Notes under the pieces: generated by a model | The model's input: only the letters and a program-made list of their open reading frames with translations | Database searches by the model: none | What the model was told of the DNA's origin: nothing | Shown: piece by piece, positions 51,038 to 61,778 of the stretch | Position numbering within the stretch: the stretch's first letter is position 1 | Layout: each line of letters starts with the position of its first letter | NCBI GenBank assembly: GCA_037043455.1 | Contig: JAWPHD010005094.1 | Span: 1-64,000, forward strand | DNA from: Cyrtodaria siliqua | Taxonomy: Eukaryota > Mollusca > Bivalvia > Adapedonta > Hiatellidae | Direction: 5' to 3' | DNA length: 64,000 bases | Program-made: the position numbers and the translations under genes

Positions 51038-51674
51038 ATCCGCTAGGAGGCCACTAACGGAAATGCTGACCCAGCCAATCAAATGCAGGGATATAAAATT
51101 TCACGCGGAAAACTGAGATTGTGTCTTGTTTACAAAGAAATGTGTGTATAAAATCGTTTTAGTACAGTTATTTCGATATTTTATAAGCGTCGGTGATCAA
51201 GTTCGAAATGGTTAGTCAGTGTTACTTTGTTTGATGGGAAAAGTATGTGTAAAATATTTGTGAACAATAACGAATCCCGATCGATTACGTACTCGTTGGA
51301 AATTATGGGCCCATCTTTTTTGAATTTTTCTATCCTTTTTTCAAAAGATATTCTCCAACGACCAGTCTCTTGACGATAATGTTCTTTTTAGATACTGCAC
51401 ACCCCCCCCCCCCCCCCCCCCACCCCCCACCCCCCACCAGCCACCACACCACACACCATAATCCGAGCATTCTCTGACCTTGCATTCCCATTTTACGATT
51501 TTGATATTTCATCTGCTTAAAAAGCCACACACAAAAAGATAAAAAAAGAAGGCTTTTAGGGTCAAAGAATGTTTGAATTAAGAATTACGGTGAGATCTTG
51601 CATGCAATGTGTGTGGCTCTCCCTGCACACAGTGCCGAAGGCTTTACATCCACTCCAAAAGATAGCATACTTTC
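51038..51674. other. Non-coding; poly-C tract
   Basis: A run of about 20 C followed by CACCCCCCACCCCCCACC lies at 51399-51438, with quadruplex potential on the minus strand. No gene is seen. Confidence 0.5.
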
Positions 51675-52374
51675 GCTGATGGGGTCATTGTTGTACTGGG
51701 TACTACAGAAAGGCAACCGGGTTACATTTATGTTTACAGAAATGTACCTGAAAATTATCGAAATCCAGAAAGGCCCCCAAATATACAGAAATGTACCCGA
51801 GACAAAATAACGCAAGAGTACAATGCGAAACTTTCATTAACGATTCACTTTTGTAAAAGTTTAGCTTACATATTTAAATTTTAATGTATTTACGTTTTAA
51901 ATGGTGCCAATTTATATTTTGAAAAACAATATTTTTGATATCCCTTTTTGATGATTCGATTATCAGAATTCCCAATGCAAATTTGCGTGTGTGTGTGTGT
52001 TTTTCCAGTGGGGGCTTCGGAAATAAAAGTACAGGGATTCCTTCATTAACTATTCTTGAATGACAAGCTGTGTATTTGTTTACATTTTGCGCGGGGTTTG
52101 ATGATTTACAACTTCCGGTTTTATGACAATACGTTCTAGATTTTATTACTAACTATGGCAGCCTAAATATGTTTTTAAGAACAATTTGTTTAAGTAGTTG
52201 TTTATCAAGTTCTAAATTGTTTCAATTCCGCCAATGAGATCTTGTTTGTCTGGCTATGTTTCTGTTTATTTGGGGATAGTTCTGGATTCAAAGATTTTAG
52301 GGTACGTTTCTGTATACATAGATGTACCCCGGGTACCTTTCTGTAGTACACAATACGACAATGACCCCATCAGC
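51675..52374. mobile_element. 700-bp Mutator-like miniature element with ~135-bp terminal inverted repeats
   Basis: The left end GCTGATGGGGTCATTGT and the reversed right end GCTGATGGGGTCATTGT are identical. The arms continue for about 135 bp at roughly 80% identity by eye. CATACTTTC flanks both sides (51666-51674 and 52375-52383), a 9-bp direct duplication. Long inverted ends with a 9-bp duplication are the hallmark of MuDR/MULE transposons. The ~430-bp centre has no transposase, so it is non-autonomous. Confidence 0.88.
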
Positions 52375-52699
52375 CATACTTTCGCAGTACCTAAAGTCCT
52401 GAGTCAGTTGACGGCAAACAAACAATCGTTAATTCTGGCCCCAGCTATTTTTATATCCATCTTGATTTGAGCTTGAACTAGCGCTTCTAGTAGCTATAGC
52501 GCTTAAATTGTATAACTTCCATTTAAACATTTGTGTACATAACGCGCAAGATTGAAAGAGTGGGTTATCAATCTGTTTTGCAGCAACATTGTTTAAGCAG
52601 CCATTACCCAACTGGAAGCTGAAGTATGAAAACATGTGAAAAGAGTAAAATACTAAGAATCAAATGATTGTTCTCTTAAAGGTCCTTATTCTCTTTCAG

Positions 52700-55600
52700 G
52701 ACGATGTCAAATGGATTGATGGCGAAAATCAATATGAATGGAAATTTCCCTTCAAGAACACATGTCTCTGCAAAATTATAATTGGTAATGTATTAATTAA
52801 AGGTATTAAATCTAGCTCTGTAGAGGGCAACATGTACAGTACGGCTCACGCGAAGCACACACTTTACTCGATTCGCTGAGTTTGGCCCTATCGAGTGTCA
52901 AGCGAATCTATGCCAAGTCAATGTTTTGATTTGGCGAATCTATGTGGCGAAAGGACACGGAAGTCACTGTGTAGAATCCAATTCACCATAAGTTCACACC
53001 TTTGGCAATTTATTTTTTGGGAACAAATCTTAATTTTCCGACAACTTCAACTTGTCCGACATCGTGCTTGAAAAAAGCAATCAATTGGCAGAAAAATACA
53101 AACGCCGAGTGCATCTTTCCCGTGCAAATTTGACATGACTGATAAATATAATGAATACATTCAGTAATTCATTTTGAAGTCTACTTTAATGAGTCGCTGG
53201 GACTCACATATGTTGAAAGTCGGTAGCGCGGCAGATTTGTAACTGGAGGCCACGGGTTCAATCCTCCTTGGTGCCACTGAGTTCCGTCGGAGTAAGAACA
53301 AGACCCTTTCCCTTAGCCTCACCCGTCGGATGGGGACGTAAACCGGGCGGTCCCGTGTATCAGGTCTATCCTCCGAGCATGTTAAAAAAACATAGGAATC
53401 TATTCGATAATAAGAGTAGATTCCTATGTATCCTTCCCCTCTCTCTGGGGCGGCTCTAAATAACCTATACTGTGTTGATGAGCCGTTAATCAACATTCAG
53501 TTCAGTAAAACATCAGCAAAATATGTGCATACAGTTTCAAAACTGTATCATTTTCGTGTTATTCCTTATTATATATTGCTACCATTCTTTGTTTTTCAAA
53601 GTATTTTTTTTAGAATATGTGCTTATATGGCGCAGTTGTCTCGGTTCTGTAACGGGTAATCACCATCATAAAAATCTCTGTATTTTTTCTTTATTTTATG
53701 GTTGCAAACAGTCTACACAAATTTTAAACAGTTCAATTAGTCATGAGTAGTTTGACATGCCAATCAAGTGTCAATTTAACTTTAAACATTTTAATTGTGG
53801 GTAATTTTTTATAACTTTCTTCGGTGGCATTTTGTGTTCATCATCCGGGATTTCCTAGTCTATTCTATTCTGTTATCACAACAGAGAAGCGCAAAGGACC
53901 ATGACACAGTCTAGGGATTTCCATAATAGCGAACACCAACAGTTAGTAGAACATTGTTACTGATTGGATGACAAATAGCTTTTACCCAATCAGAATACGC
54001 GTACTACATTGTGATTGCGTTCTACTTTAACCGGTGTCGTGTTATATTTGTTCTCTTGTTATCACATCGAAAACGGTTATTTACCACTTGTACAATTTTC
54101 GAGCAATGCGTCCATCGGACGCACATGATTAAGAATGATGCGTCCTCAGAAAAAATGTGCGTCTAGGACGCGGGACGCAGAGCAAAATGAATCACTGACA
54201 TTTCGGAAAAAAATATGGATTTCAAACTTTTAATGCATTTAATCAAACGTTTTTCCATTTCTGTTGTCAAAAAATCAGTTCTCCTGAGACCGACATAAAT
54301 AATTTGGATACCCATAATCCCCAGCACTAACAACAGGTTTATGACCCGGAATTCTTTACAATTTGTTTGCTTATTTTTACTAAAAAACCTATCGATACAA
54401 TAATAATCAACAGCAGAATCTTAAATCGTTTTACAAACACCGATTAAAAAATAATTGTAATTTCCAGTATAGTAATTACTAATTGTATTTTATGTTGTCG
54501 CCGCGAAGCCGGTAATAGGAACCGCCATATAATTATCGTGACATCCGGGCATTCGAATTTTCAAAAAACAAAAATAAAAAATTGTTTTCTGCTTTTTTTA
54601 AAGTTATTGAATAATTATGCATTAAAATAACTGCAGTAATAAAATGTTGCACCTTTCACCTGTGCAGTTTCGACTCGGCGAACTCCGAGTTTGTATACCC
54701 AAAGTATTGTGGCGTAACCGTTATACGCGAAGTATCGTGGCGTAAGTTCGCCGAGAGCCGATTCCCACGCCGAGTAGTTTTATCACCCAAACTCCGCTAT
54801 TACGCGATTTGTAAATTCCTCACTCAGCATGAAATGGTTGTACGCCGTGGCCTTTTGATATATTAAATGTGTAAATAAACAGATTCGTATATCTTACTTT
54901 CCTTTTCGGTAAATTTGTTCATATATATATCTTTCTTTCCTTTTCAGACAAGTGGTGGAGACCTTTGTGGAGGATGAAATTAAAAGGTTTTTAAAATATG
55001 CCCAGGAAAGGACTGGAGGTTGAGGGAGGAAGAAATAAACGAGACAATGTTTTTTAACTCAATGGCCTGGTGACTATCACGAGAAAAATTCAAGGACCAA
55101 GCAACCAGTCAATAGCAAACTCTAACACAGACCTGTGCTCAACAGTGGATTGCTCTTGCGCTTCCCAAATTGCAATCATGGAGCAAAAAAAATTAGAGGA
55201 GAAGATTGACTTTCTTATGCAAAACACATCATCAATGCCACCTGCAAACATACTGCAATCCATTCCACTGAACACCCAGCATAATATGCGCACCTCACAC
55301 AGAAAGCAATGCCACTTAACAGGCAGCGAGGCTGCAGATAACTGCACCGACAATATCAAACACACATATTTCACCAACAAGCTCACCAAACACACAGCAT
55401 ATTTCACCAACAAACTCACTAATGACACAAAACACACAGAAGAATATTCCGTCAGTGAGCCAGCAAGTGGAAAGTATCGATTCCATGGATGACGACATAT
55501 ATACTGCATATCAAGCTGTAAGTATCGGTCTATAAATACGTCTTGCTTGACATTTTCAAAGTAAGGAGTATCTTCCATAAATATTTATAATTAAAAATAT

Positions 55601-57527
55601 TCACTGATGATACTGCGCAGATTATTTAACTGCTGGGATCGATTATAGGGAAATCCTTCATGAGATGGGAGACGTGTGATTCTTTTCACGAAAGAGCGTA
55701 TGAGTGAGTGAAAAAACATGTTACCATCGATTGAAGGATTTCTCTATAATCGAACACAGCAGTTAAATAATCTGTTTATTACATTTCAAATCAGTTTGTG
55801 CATGATTTTAACCGAAATTATTCGCTTTGTTGAACGTTATCAGCGGATAACGTTGACGTCATTACCACGTTATTGACGTCAACTCGGCGTCACAGTTAGT
55901 TATTTTTGTGTTCGGAGTTAGATATAATTAGTAATAGTAATAATTTTTAGCTGAGAAATTCCAATCTTTTGCCGATGAAAATGTAATAACAACGTGTTAA
56001 TCTATTATACTTTAAAAAAAATGTAGGTATAAATTGCAGACATATATTCTTTTGTAGAGTTCTAATTTTTGTTGAGCCCGTTTACGGATCTTGATTTAGC
56101 GATTACAATGTTGTCCGGGTATATATTTGTCCATTAGTCTGTTCGTTCATCCAACCTTTCGAAATATAGGTCACATTTGGTCGGATCAGCATGACATGAT
56201 GTTGATCCTTGTTGAAAACTATTTTGATTTGACATTATACATGGCCGCCAGCGGCCATCTTTTTTACATAGCGTTACATAGTAGAAACTTGTAGCGACTA
56301 CTCCTCTGAAACTACTTAACAGATTTCCATGAAACTTGACAGGAATGTTGCTCTTGATGTCTATTTGATCTCAGCAAAATTTTGGATAGGCCTGAAATTC
56401 AAGATGGCCACCACGGCTAAAAATATATTTTTTAAAAACAAGTTTGTAGCAACTACTAACTTCTTGACAACTGTAAGTGATATTGATATCAGACTTTTTC
56501 TAAAATGATCACCATGACATGATGTTGATCCTTGTCGAAAATTATTTTGATTCAACATTAAACATGACCGCCAGTGGCCATCTTTGTTTACATAGAGTTA
56601 TATATTAAAAACTTGTAACGACTACTCCTGAAACTATGTTACATATTTTTATGAAACTTCACAGGAATGCTGATCTAGCTATCAAAACCTATCAGTAGAG
56701 CTTCAAGGTTGTTGACCTCTTTTTTGTTTCATTTAGAGTTCCAGCACACATGAAGTCGAGTTGGTTCCTGGCTATGGTGTGAGACTATCGGTAGCACAGC
56801 TTGATGCCTGCCTTAGAAGGCAAAAAACAGTGGAACTGCCATGGCAAGGCTTTTGATAATTGTGTTTTTTGACGACGAGACACTGAGAAACAGTTGTGTG
56901 AAGGGTTCTAAATCAAGGGCACCACTAGACGGCACGATTGTGAATGCCATTATTAGTAAGTAGTTTTGAGCTAGTTTTATTATTACTGTAACTTGACACT
57001 GTCCATAATTAAAGCAGATATTGAGCACAAGCAAATAAACTTTTTTTCACTCATGAAATGTATGTGTAGAAACATGATCTCATAGACCCACATAAGTGTG
57101 CTGTAATAAATGTGTTGATTAAAAGCTAAAAGGTTTTATTTATTGTTTGTAATCGCTGGCACTGCAATATTTATATCTGTTGCTCATGTGACATCCATTA
57201 AAGAGACAATGTCTGTAACTTTTAGCTCTTAAAATACACAATATTACCGTCAATGTGTGAAATAAGAATGAAACATACAATTTGATTAGTTATGATTTTG
57301 GCTAGCATTATTTTTTATTTACCGATATGTTATTTTGATATCATATACAGGGTTTATAGAACAGACATGATAAACAATACAAATTTAATGTCCGAATCAC
57401 TTTTTCAGAATATGTAACATCAAAACGACCAGGCTGTCTGGAGAGGGACATCACCCAGGCCGTAAATCAGAAGTGTGCCGATGCACGAAATCTGATGAAA
57501 ATGAAACCTGCAAGTAACAAATTCTAA
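52700..57527 (+). CDS. BEN-domain gene, probable exons with frame damage
   Basis: Likely exons on the plus strand, each with splice signals. 52700-52784 (after CTCTTTCAG, before GTAATG) reads DDVKWIDGENQYEWKFPFKN. The next starts at 54948 (after CCTTTTCAG) and reads VVETFVEDEIKRFLKYAQER; further coding at about 55180-55517 reads MEQKKLEEKIDFLMQNTSS, later ISPTSSPNTQHISPTNS and SMDDDIYTAYQA, then GTAAGT. 56737-56955 and 57409-57527 encode the BEN domain, ending in TAA at 57525. BEN domains bind DNA or chromatin proteins, often as repressors. Frame breaks occur between the first two exons, near 55018, near 55316 and at 56822-56827, so it is either a young pseudogene or has base-call errors. The first coding exon is not identified. 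Confidence 0.65.
53166..53492 (+). mobile_element. tRNA-derived SINE in a BEN-gene intron
   Basis: Flanked by ACATTCAGT at 53157-53165 and 53493-53501. The head contains AGTCGGTAGCGCGGCAG (A box) and ACGGGTTCAATCC (B box, about 53255). The body has CCCGTCGGATGGGGACGTAA, a hairpin with arms ATAGGAATCTA and TAGATTCCTAT (53392-53430), and ends GATGAGCCGTTAATCA. The target duplication is short but exact. Confidence 0.75.
55618..55774. repeat. Fold-back element in a BEN-gene intron
   Basis: The left arm CAGATTATTTAACTGCTGGG and on to GAAATCCTTCA pairs with the right arm TGAAGGATTTCTC to CAGCAGTTAAATAATCTG, with a loop of about 70 bp. The right end CTGTTTATTACA equals that of the fold-back at 27.2 kb. 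The left arm lies about 100 bp after the GTAAGT donor of the exon ending at 55517. Confidence 0.8.
56055..56728 (-). repeat. Dispersed repeat R4, second copy (uninterrupted)
   Basis: The reverse complement matches R4 at 31061-31165 plus 35752-36470. Two subunits are shown by GTTGATCCTT at 56201 and 56524 (323 bp apart). It ends GTTGACCTCTTTTTT at 56711-56725, equivalent to the AAAAAAGAGGTCAA start of the 31-kb copy. Only about 8 bp separates it from the exon that starts at 56737, so the repeat supplies much of the intron end. Confidence 0.85.
56737..56955 (+). CDS. BEN-domain exon 1 of 2
   Basis: Follows TTTCATTTAG and reads STHEVELVPGYGVRLSVAQL, then DACLRRQK, then one frame later SGTAMARLLIIVFFDDETLR, NSCVKGSKS and PLDGTIVNAII, before the donor GTAAGT at 56956. 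The pattern of hydrophobics, DDETL and the LD..(I/V)xAI phrase fit the BEN helix bundle. The two frames join at a run of six A (56822-56827); one more A would make the whole exon open. Confidence 0.85.
57409..57527 (+). CDS. BEN-domain last exon
   Basis: Follows CTTTTTCAG (57400-57408). Joined to the previous exon across a phase-1 intron it gives AII-KYVTSKRPGCLERDITQ, then AVNQKCADARNLMKMKP and a TAA at 57525-57527. The ITQAVNQKCADARN helix is the usual C-terminal part of a BEN domain. No frame damage in this exon. Confidence 0.85.
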
Positions 57528-58574
57528 AGGTATGTTGGCTGCTGCTAAAAATATATGTAGACTGAAATTAAAGACAACAGTTCGGTATTTTTTTTAAATT
57601 AAATGCGAGCAGGTTTAAATTAAAAATGATACTGTATAAATAAATCAAGACGCCAATTGTAATGTTTGATAAAAACTTCAAGATTGCCACGACTCCCTTT
57701 AAATACATTTGGCATTTCATTCACAAAGTCAATATCATATGGTGAAAAAGTTGTTTGTTACGTTTAAGGTCAAGGTCGGGTGAAGTGGGGATTAGCTGGT
57801 TATGTCTCACCACAGTAAATGAACATTCCAAGTTTCATAGCAAATATTTTGATGGTGTTGAAGATGTATGTCTTAAAAAAAAAGAGAAAGAAATCCTATG
57901 AAATTTCCTAAGTTTGTCTTTAGAGTTAAGGTCAGTGTCACTAGTGGCGTCAGACTTAGTTTCAGAGAGTATTATGCCTTACCCCAATCAAGGTACATAC
58001 CATGTTTCAGAGCAATGTCTTTGATGATAATGTAGGCACTTTGTCTTAAGATCAGTGTAACTAGGTGCCGCTTTTTATATTCCTAGGACTGAAACATTAC
58101 TGATTGTACTATTAAAATCCAATTGAGTATGAGTACGATAGTTACAGTGTCACTATCAATTTGCCTACGAAATTGGTAAAGAGTTCTCGTTCGTGAATTA
58201 ATTTGTGGGAATTATTTTTTTCCCAGCATTATTAAAATTTCACTGGATTTTTACCGTCAACAGCATGCTTTTCGAAATTGAATGCATGCATTTTAAGATT
58301 ATTTTAATTGGGTTAGAGTTTGCATGAAAAATACATCCAGAAGCATTTTTCCACCCAATAGACAACCCCATATTATAGAAATGTTTTTTGTTTTGTTTTT
58401 GTATTTAGCCCCTACAGAAGGAATTAAAGGAACTATCCCTACATATGTTTTTAAAAGTGCTGTCTTTGGGGCGTGCTTGTTTTCAGGAACAGCTGGAGTA
58501 AAGCTGATACATATATATATTTACATCTCATTAACTCAATTCCTTTTTCCTCTTCATATGCATTTTAATAAGTG
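57528..58574. other. Non-coding; interspersed repeat at 57.77-58.05 kb
   Basis: Phrases such as AACATTCCAAGTTTCATAGC and ACCATGTTTCAGAGCAATGT recur, typical of AT-rich molluscan interspersed repeats with a degenerate internal period. A polyadenylation signal for the BEN gene is not clear. Confidence 0.4.
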
Positions 58575-58745
58575 CCTCCATGAAAAGACGATACGACTGA
58601 AGGCTTTCTCGCCTCTCACCGTTGTGGGTTCAAATCCCTCTGGGAGCTAGACTTGTCCAAGGAGGAAGTGTCGATTCTTACGAATGGCGAGAGGTTTATA
58701 GTACTGGTTCTACCGAGGAACAATGGGATGGTATGTCTACCACAA
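58575..58745 (+). mobile_element. tRNA-derived SINE relic
   Basis: B-box-like GTGGGTTCAAATCCCTCTGG (about 58624) with a degenerate A box upstream (CGACTGAAGGC), then a body containing GAACAATGGGATGGTATGTC. It is related to, but diverged from, the 40.2-kb SINE. Boundaries are uncertain. Confidence 0.5.
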
Positions 58746-59345
58746 AAAAATCGACTGTCATATATGGCCATACATAGGTTTAAAATGACCTAAAACACCA
58801 TTCTGTTCATTTCAAACAAACCATAATGATGAATATGCTAGATATATAGCTGATTTTTGAAAAGTATATTATATTTTATATATTTCAAAACCATTTATGT
58901 AATTCAATATGTTCATTATAATATTTTCTTTGATTACAGGTGGTTGCTGGATCAAAGCCCTGCGCAGGAAACATCTGCTGAAGTTCTCAGTTGTAAAAAG
59001 AAGATACCAATTAAACCTCAATATTATGTTCAAAGTTTAAACGCTTTCTGTCTTCTTTCTTCACATATTTTACGCCCTTAGGGACTTATATTAGCTCTTG
59101 CGATTGTCCGTCCATCTGTCTGTCCGTCCGTTAACTTTTTGCCTGACAACTGATTGGCTAATAACTTGAAAGTATAAGGTCTACAACAATGAAACTTTGT
59201 AAACATCTTTAGCATGATCCAATGTATGCATCTATGTTGCAACGTCATATATGTTTTGGCGCTAAAGTGTGTCTGACGTCGTGGCGGTTCTATGTCCATC
59301 TGAATTATTTTTTACTAATTTATTGCAATGTTATGTGATAAAAAT
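58746..59345. other. Non-coding; possible exon-like stretch and a GTCCGTCC repeat
   Basis: After TTTGATTACAG (about 58929-58939) a plus-strand frame is open for about 47 codons (GWLLDQSPAQETSAEVLSCK), but I recognise no family and no donor is needed before its stop, so it is unsupported. 59090-59300 is a dispersed repeat end with TCTGTCTGTCCGTCCGTTAA. Confidence 0.35.
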
Positions 59346-59494
59346 GATCTTAAACTCATTCCCATTCCATATAAGATTTATGAAACTCGTTATGAATTAT
59401 TTTTAATATTTACTCGCCAAAAGGCTCATTAAAATTAAAATAATTCATAACTCGTTCCATAAATCTTATATGAAATGGGACCTCGTTTAAGATC
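59346..59494. repeat. Inverted repeat, ~58-bp arms
   Basis: GATCTTAAACTCATTCCCAT to GAATTATTTT (59346 to about 59404) pairs with AAAATAATTCATAACTCGTT to CGTTTAAGATC (about 59437-59494). Loop of about 32 bp. It is a likely fold-back MITE, different in sequence from those at 22.9, 27.2 and 55.6 kb. Confidence 0.8.
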
Positions 59495-59619
59495 CTCTAT
59501 GTATTTTCCATGTTGAATTTAAAAATGAAATACATTGTATGATCGTTGATTATTAAATGTTATTTTTATAAAAAAAAAGTGTTTGTTTGTATAATTTCTG
59601 TCATATTTAATTTAAGCAG

Positions 59620-61440
59620 ACCTTGAAAAATAGTAAACAACATATGATCATCTGCTTACATTTAAACAGGTCTCGGGAACATGTAAGCCGGCCCTGTGAT
59701 TTAGTACACCATATTTAAAAGGAGTTGAATTGAAATTTAAGCAGACCTGTAATGATTTAGGAATTCCAAATCCAAAGGTGTTTTGTTGGAATTTAAGCAG
59801 GCCTTGATATTTAGTTTGTCGAATTTAAAAGGCATTTAAGTAGGCCTTAGATTTAAGTAAACATCATTTTAAGGTGTTTAATTGAAATTTAAGTAGGCTT
59901 AAAGATATAGTATACCACATTTAAAAGGTGTTTACTTGGAATTTAAGCAGGCCTTGGGATTTAGTGTCGAATTTAAAGGCATTCAATTGAAATTAAAGTA
60001 GCTCCAACAGTTTATTATACCAAATTTAAAAGGTGTTTTATTGAAATGTAAGCAGACATACAGATTTGGTATACCAAATTTAAAAGGTATTTAATTGGAA
60101 TTTAAACAGGCTTAAATATTTAGTATACCAAATTTAAAAGGTGTTTTATTGAAATTTAAGTAGGCCTAAGGATTTGGTATACCAAATATAAAAGGCATTT
60201 TATTGAAATTTAAGTAGGCCTTAAATTTAAGTAAACCACATTTAAAGGTGTTTAATTGAAATTTAAGCAGGCTTAACGATTTAGTATACCAAATTTAAAA
60301 GGTGTTTTATTGGAATTTAAGCAGGCTTAGATATTGAGTATACCAAATGTAAAAGGTATTTAATTGGAATTTAAGCAGACTTGAAGATTTAGTATACCAA
60401 ATGTAAAAGGTGTTTAATTGGTATTTAAGCAGGCTCAAAGATCTACTATACGAAATTTAATTGGAATTTAAGCAGGCTTAGATATTGAGTATACCAAATT
60501 TAAATGGAATTTAAGCAGGCTTAACGATTTAGTATATACCAAAATTAAAATGGAATTTAATGGAAATTTAAGCAGGCTGAACAATTTTATATACCAAATT
60601 TAAAAGGTATTTAATTGGAATTTAAGCAGACTAAAATATTAAGTATACCAAATTTAAAAGGTGTTTAATTGGAATTGAAGCAGGCTTAAAGTTTTAGTAT
60701 ACCGAATTTAAAAGGTGTTTAGCTGAAATTTAAGTAGGCCTTAGATTTGGTATACCAAATATAAAAGGCATTTTATTGAAATTTAAGTAGGCCTTAAATT
60801 TAATTAAACCACATTTAAAGGTGTTAAATTGAAATTTAAGCAGGCTTAACGATTTAGTATACCAAATTTAAAAGGTGTTTTATTGGAATTTAAGCAGGCT
60901 TAGATATTGAGTATACCAAATGTAAAAGGTATTTAATTGGAATTTAAGCAGACTTGAAGATTTAGTATACCAAATAAATTTAAAAGGTGTTTAATTGGTA
61001 TTTAAGCAGGCTCAAAGATCTACTATACGAAATTTAATTGGAATTTAAGCAGGCTTAGATATTGAGTATACCAAATTTAAATGGAATTTAAGCAGGCTTA
61101 ACGATTTAGTATACCAAAATTAAAATGGAATTTAATGGAAATTTAAGCAGGCTGAAAAATTTAATATACCAAATTTAAAAGGTATTTAACTGGAATTTAA
61201 GCAGACTAAAATATTAAGTATACCAAATTTAAAAGGTGTTTAATTGGAATTTAAGCAGGCTTAAAGTTTTAGTATACCGAATTTAAAAGGTGTTTAGCTG
61301 GAATTTAAGTAGGCCTTAGATTTAGGTAAACCACATTTAAAGGTGTTAATTGAAATTTAAGCAGGTATAAAGATTTAGTATAGCAAATTTAAAAGATGTT
61401 TAATTGGAATTTAAGCAGACCTGAGAATTCAAGATTCTAT
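59620..61440. repeat. ~54-bp tandem array with ~571-bp higher-order period
   Basis: The unit reads AAATTTAAAAGGTGTTTAAT then TGGAATTTAAGCAGGCTTAA and AGATTTAGTATACC. Unit spacing is about 54 bp (TTGGAATTTAAG at 60310 and 60364). The block 60171-60740 is repeated at 60742-61310 with the same order of variants. It shares the vocabulary AATTTAA..GGTGT and TATACC/TATACA with the 41-bp array. The left edge is diverged. Confidence 0.9.
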
Positions 61441-61668
61441 ATTTAATTTCCACAAAATGCATGTATATGCCATATATAATAACATTTAAGTCCAACTTAA
61501 ATCATCATAAAAACGCGGAATTTTGTGGAAAATTAAATGTTGATTAAATGTAAATTAAACTTCACATTTAATCATAATTTAAATTCACTGTCATTCCATT
61601 ATATAACAAGTAAAAGTGTAGTTTAATTCTAATTTAATTGATGATTAAATGCCTATTTTCATGCAGTG
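61441..61668. other. Subterminal TTTAAT-rich segment and right end of the candidate element
   Basis: Contains GATTAAATG words at about 61533, 61568 and 61642 in both orientations and ends in TTTCATGCAGTG at 61668. The equivalent left segment is 43126-43260. Confidence 0.5.
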
Positions 61669-61778
61669 CAGTAGACTTCAGAATATAATCTTAGTTGTCA
61701 TAGACATAGAAGGTTAGGTATGTTGATTTATCAGTTTGTATTTTACATGTAACCAACGGAACTCACTTTAATCACTGT

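Larger units (their letters stand above)
43126..61668. mobile_element. Candidate giant DNA transposon with CACTG ends (hypothesis)
   Basis: CACTGCATGAAA at 43126-43137 has an exact inverted partner TTTCATGCAGTG at 61657-61668, and CAG lies immediately outside both ends (43123-43125 and 61669-61671). Inside each end the sequence is packed with ATTTAAT and GATTAAATGT words and then passes into a long tandem array. CACTR ends, a 3-bp duplication and subterminal repeats are known marks of CACTA/EnSpm elements. Against this, only 12 bases match perfectly, no transposase is seen, and the two ends may belong to two separate elements. The interior holds BEN-gene exons plus several younger insertions. 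Confidence 0.35.

Noticed and set aside
52234..52470. Open frame of 78 codons
   Set aside because: Most of it is the right inverted arm of the Mutator-like element; 51598-51810 is the left arm.
55070..55492. 140-codon frame as a separate gene
   Set aside because: Only its middle part (the MEQKKLEEKIDF coiled stretch) is plausible, as part of the BEN gene; its end is in a different frame from the exon that leads to the GTAAGT donor.
58929..59081. An additional exon after TTTGATTACAG
   Set aside because: The acceptor-like signal is common in AT-rich DNA, the translation has no recognised family, and it lies beyond the BEN stop codon.
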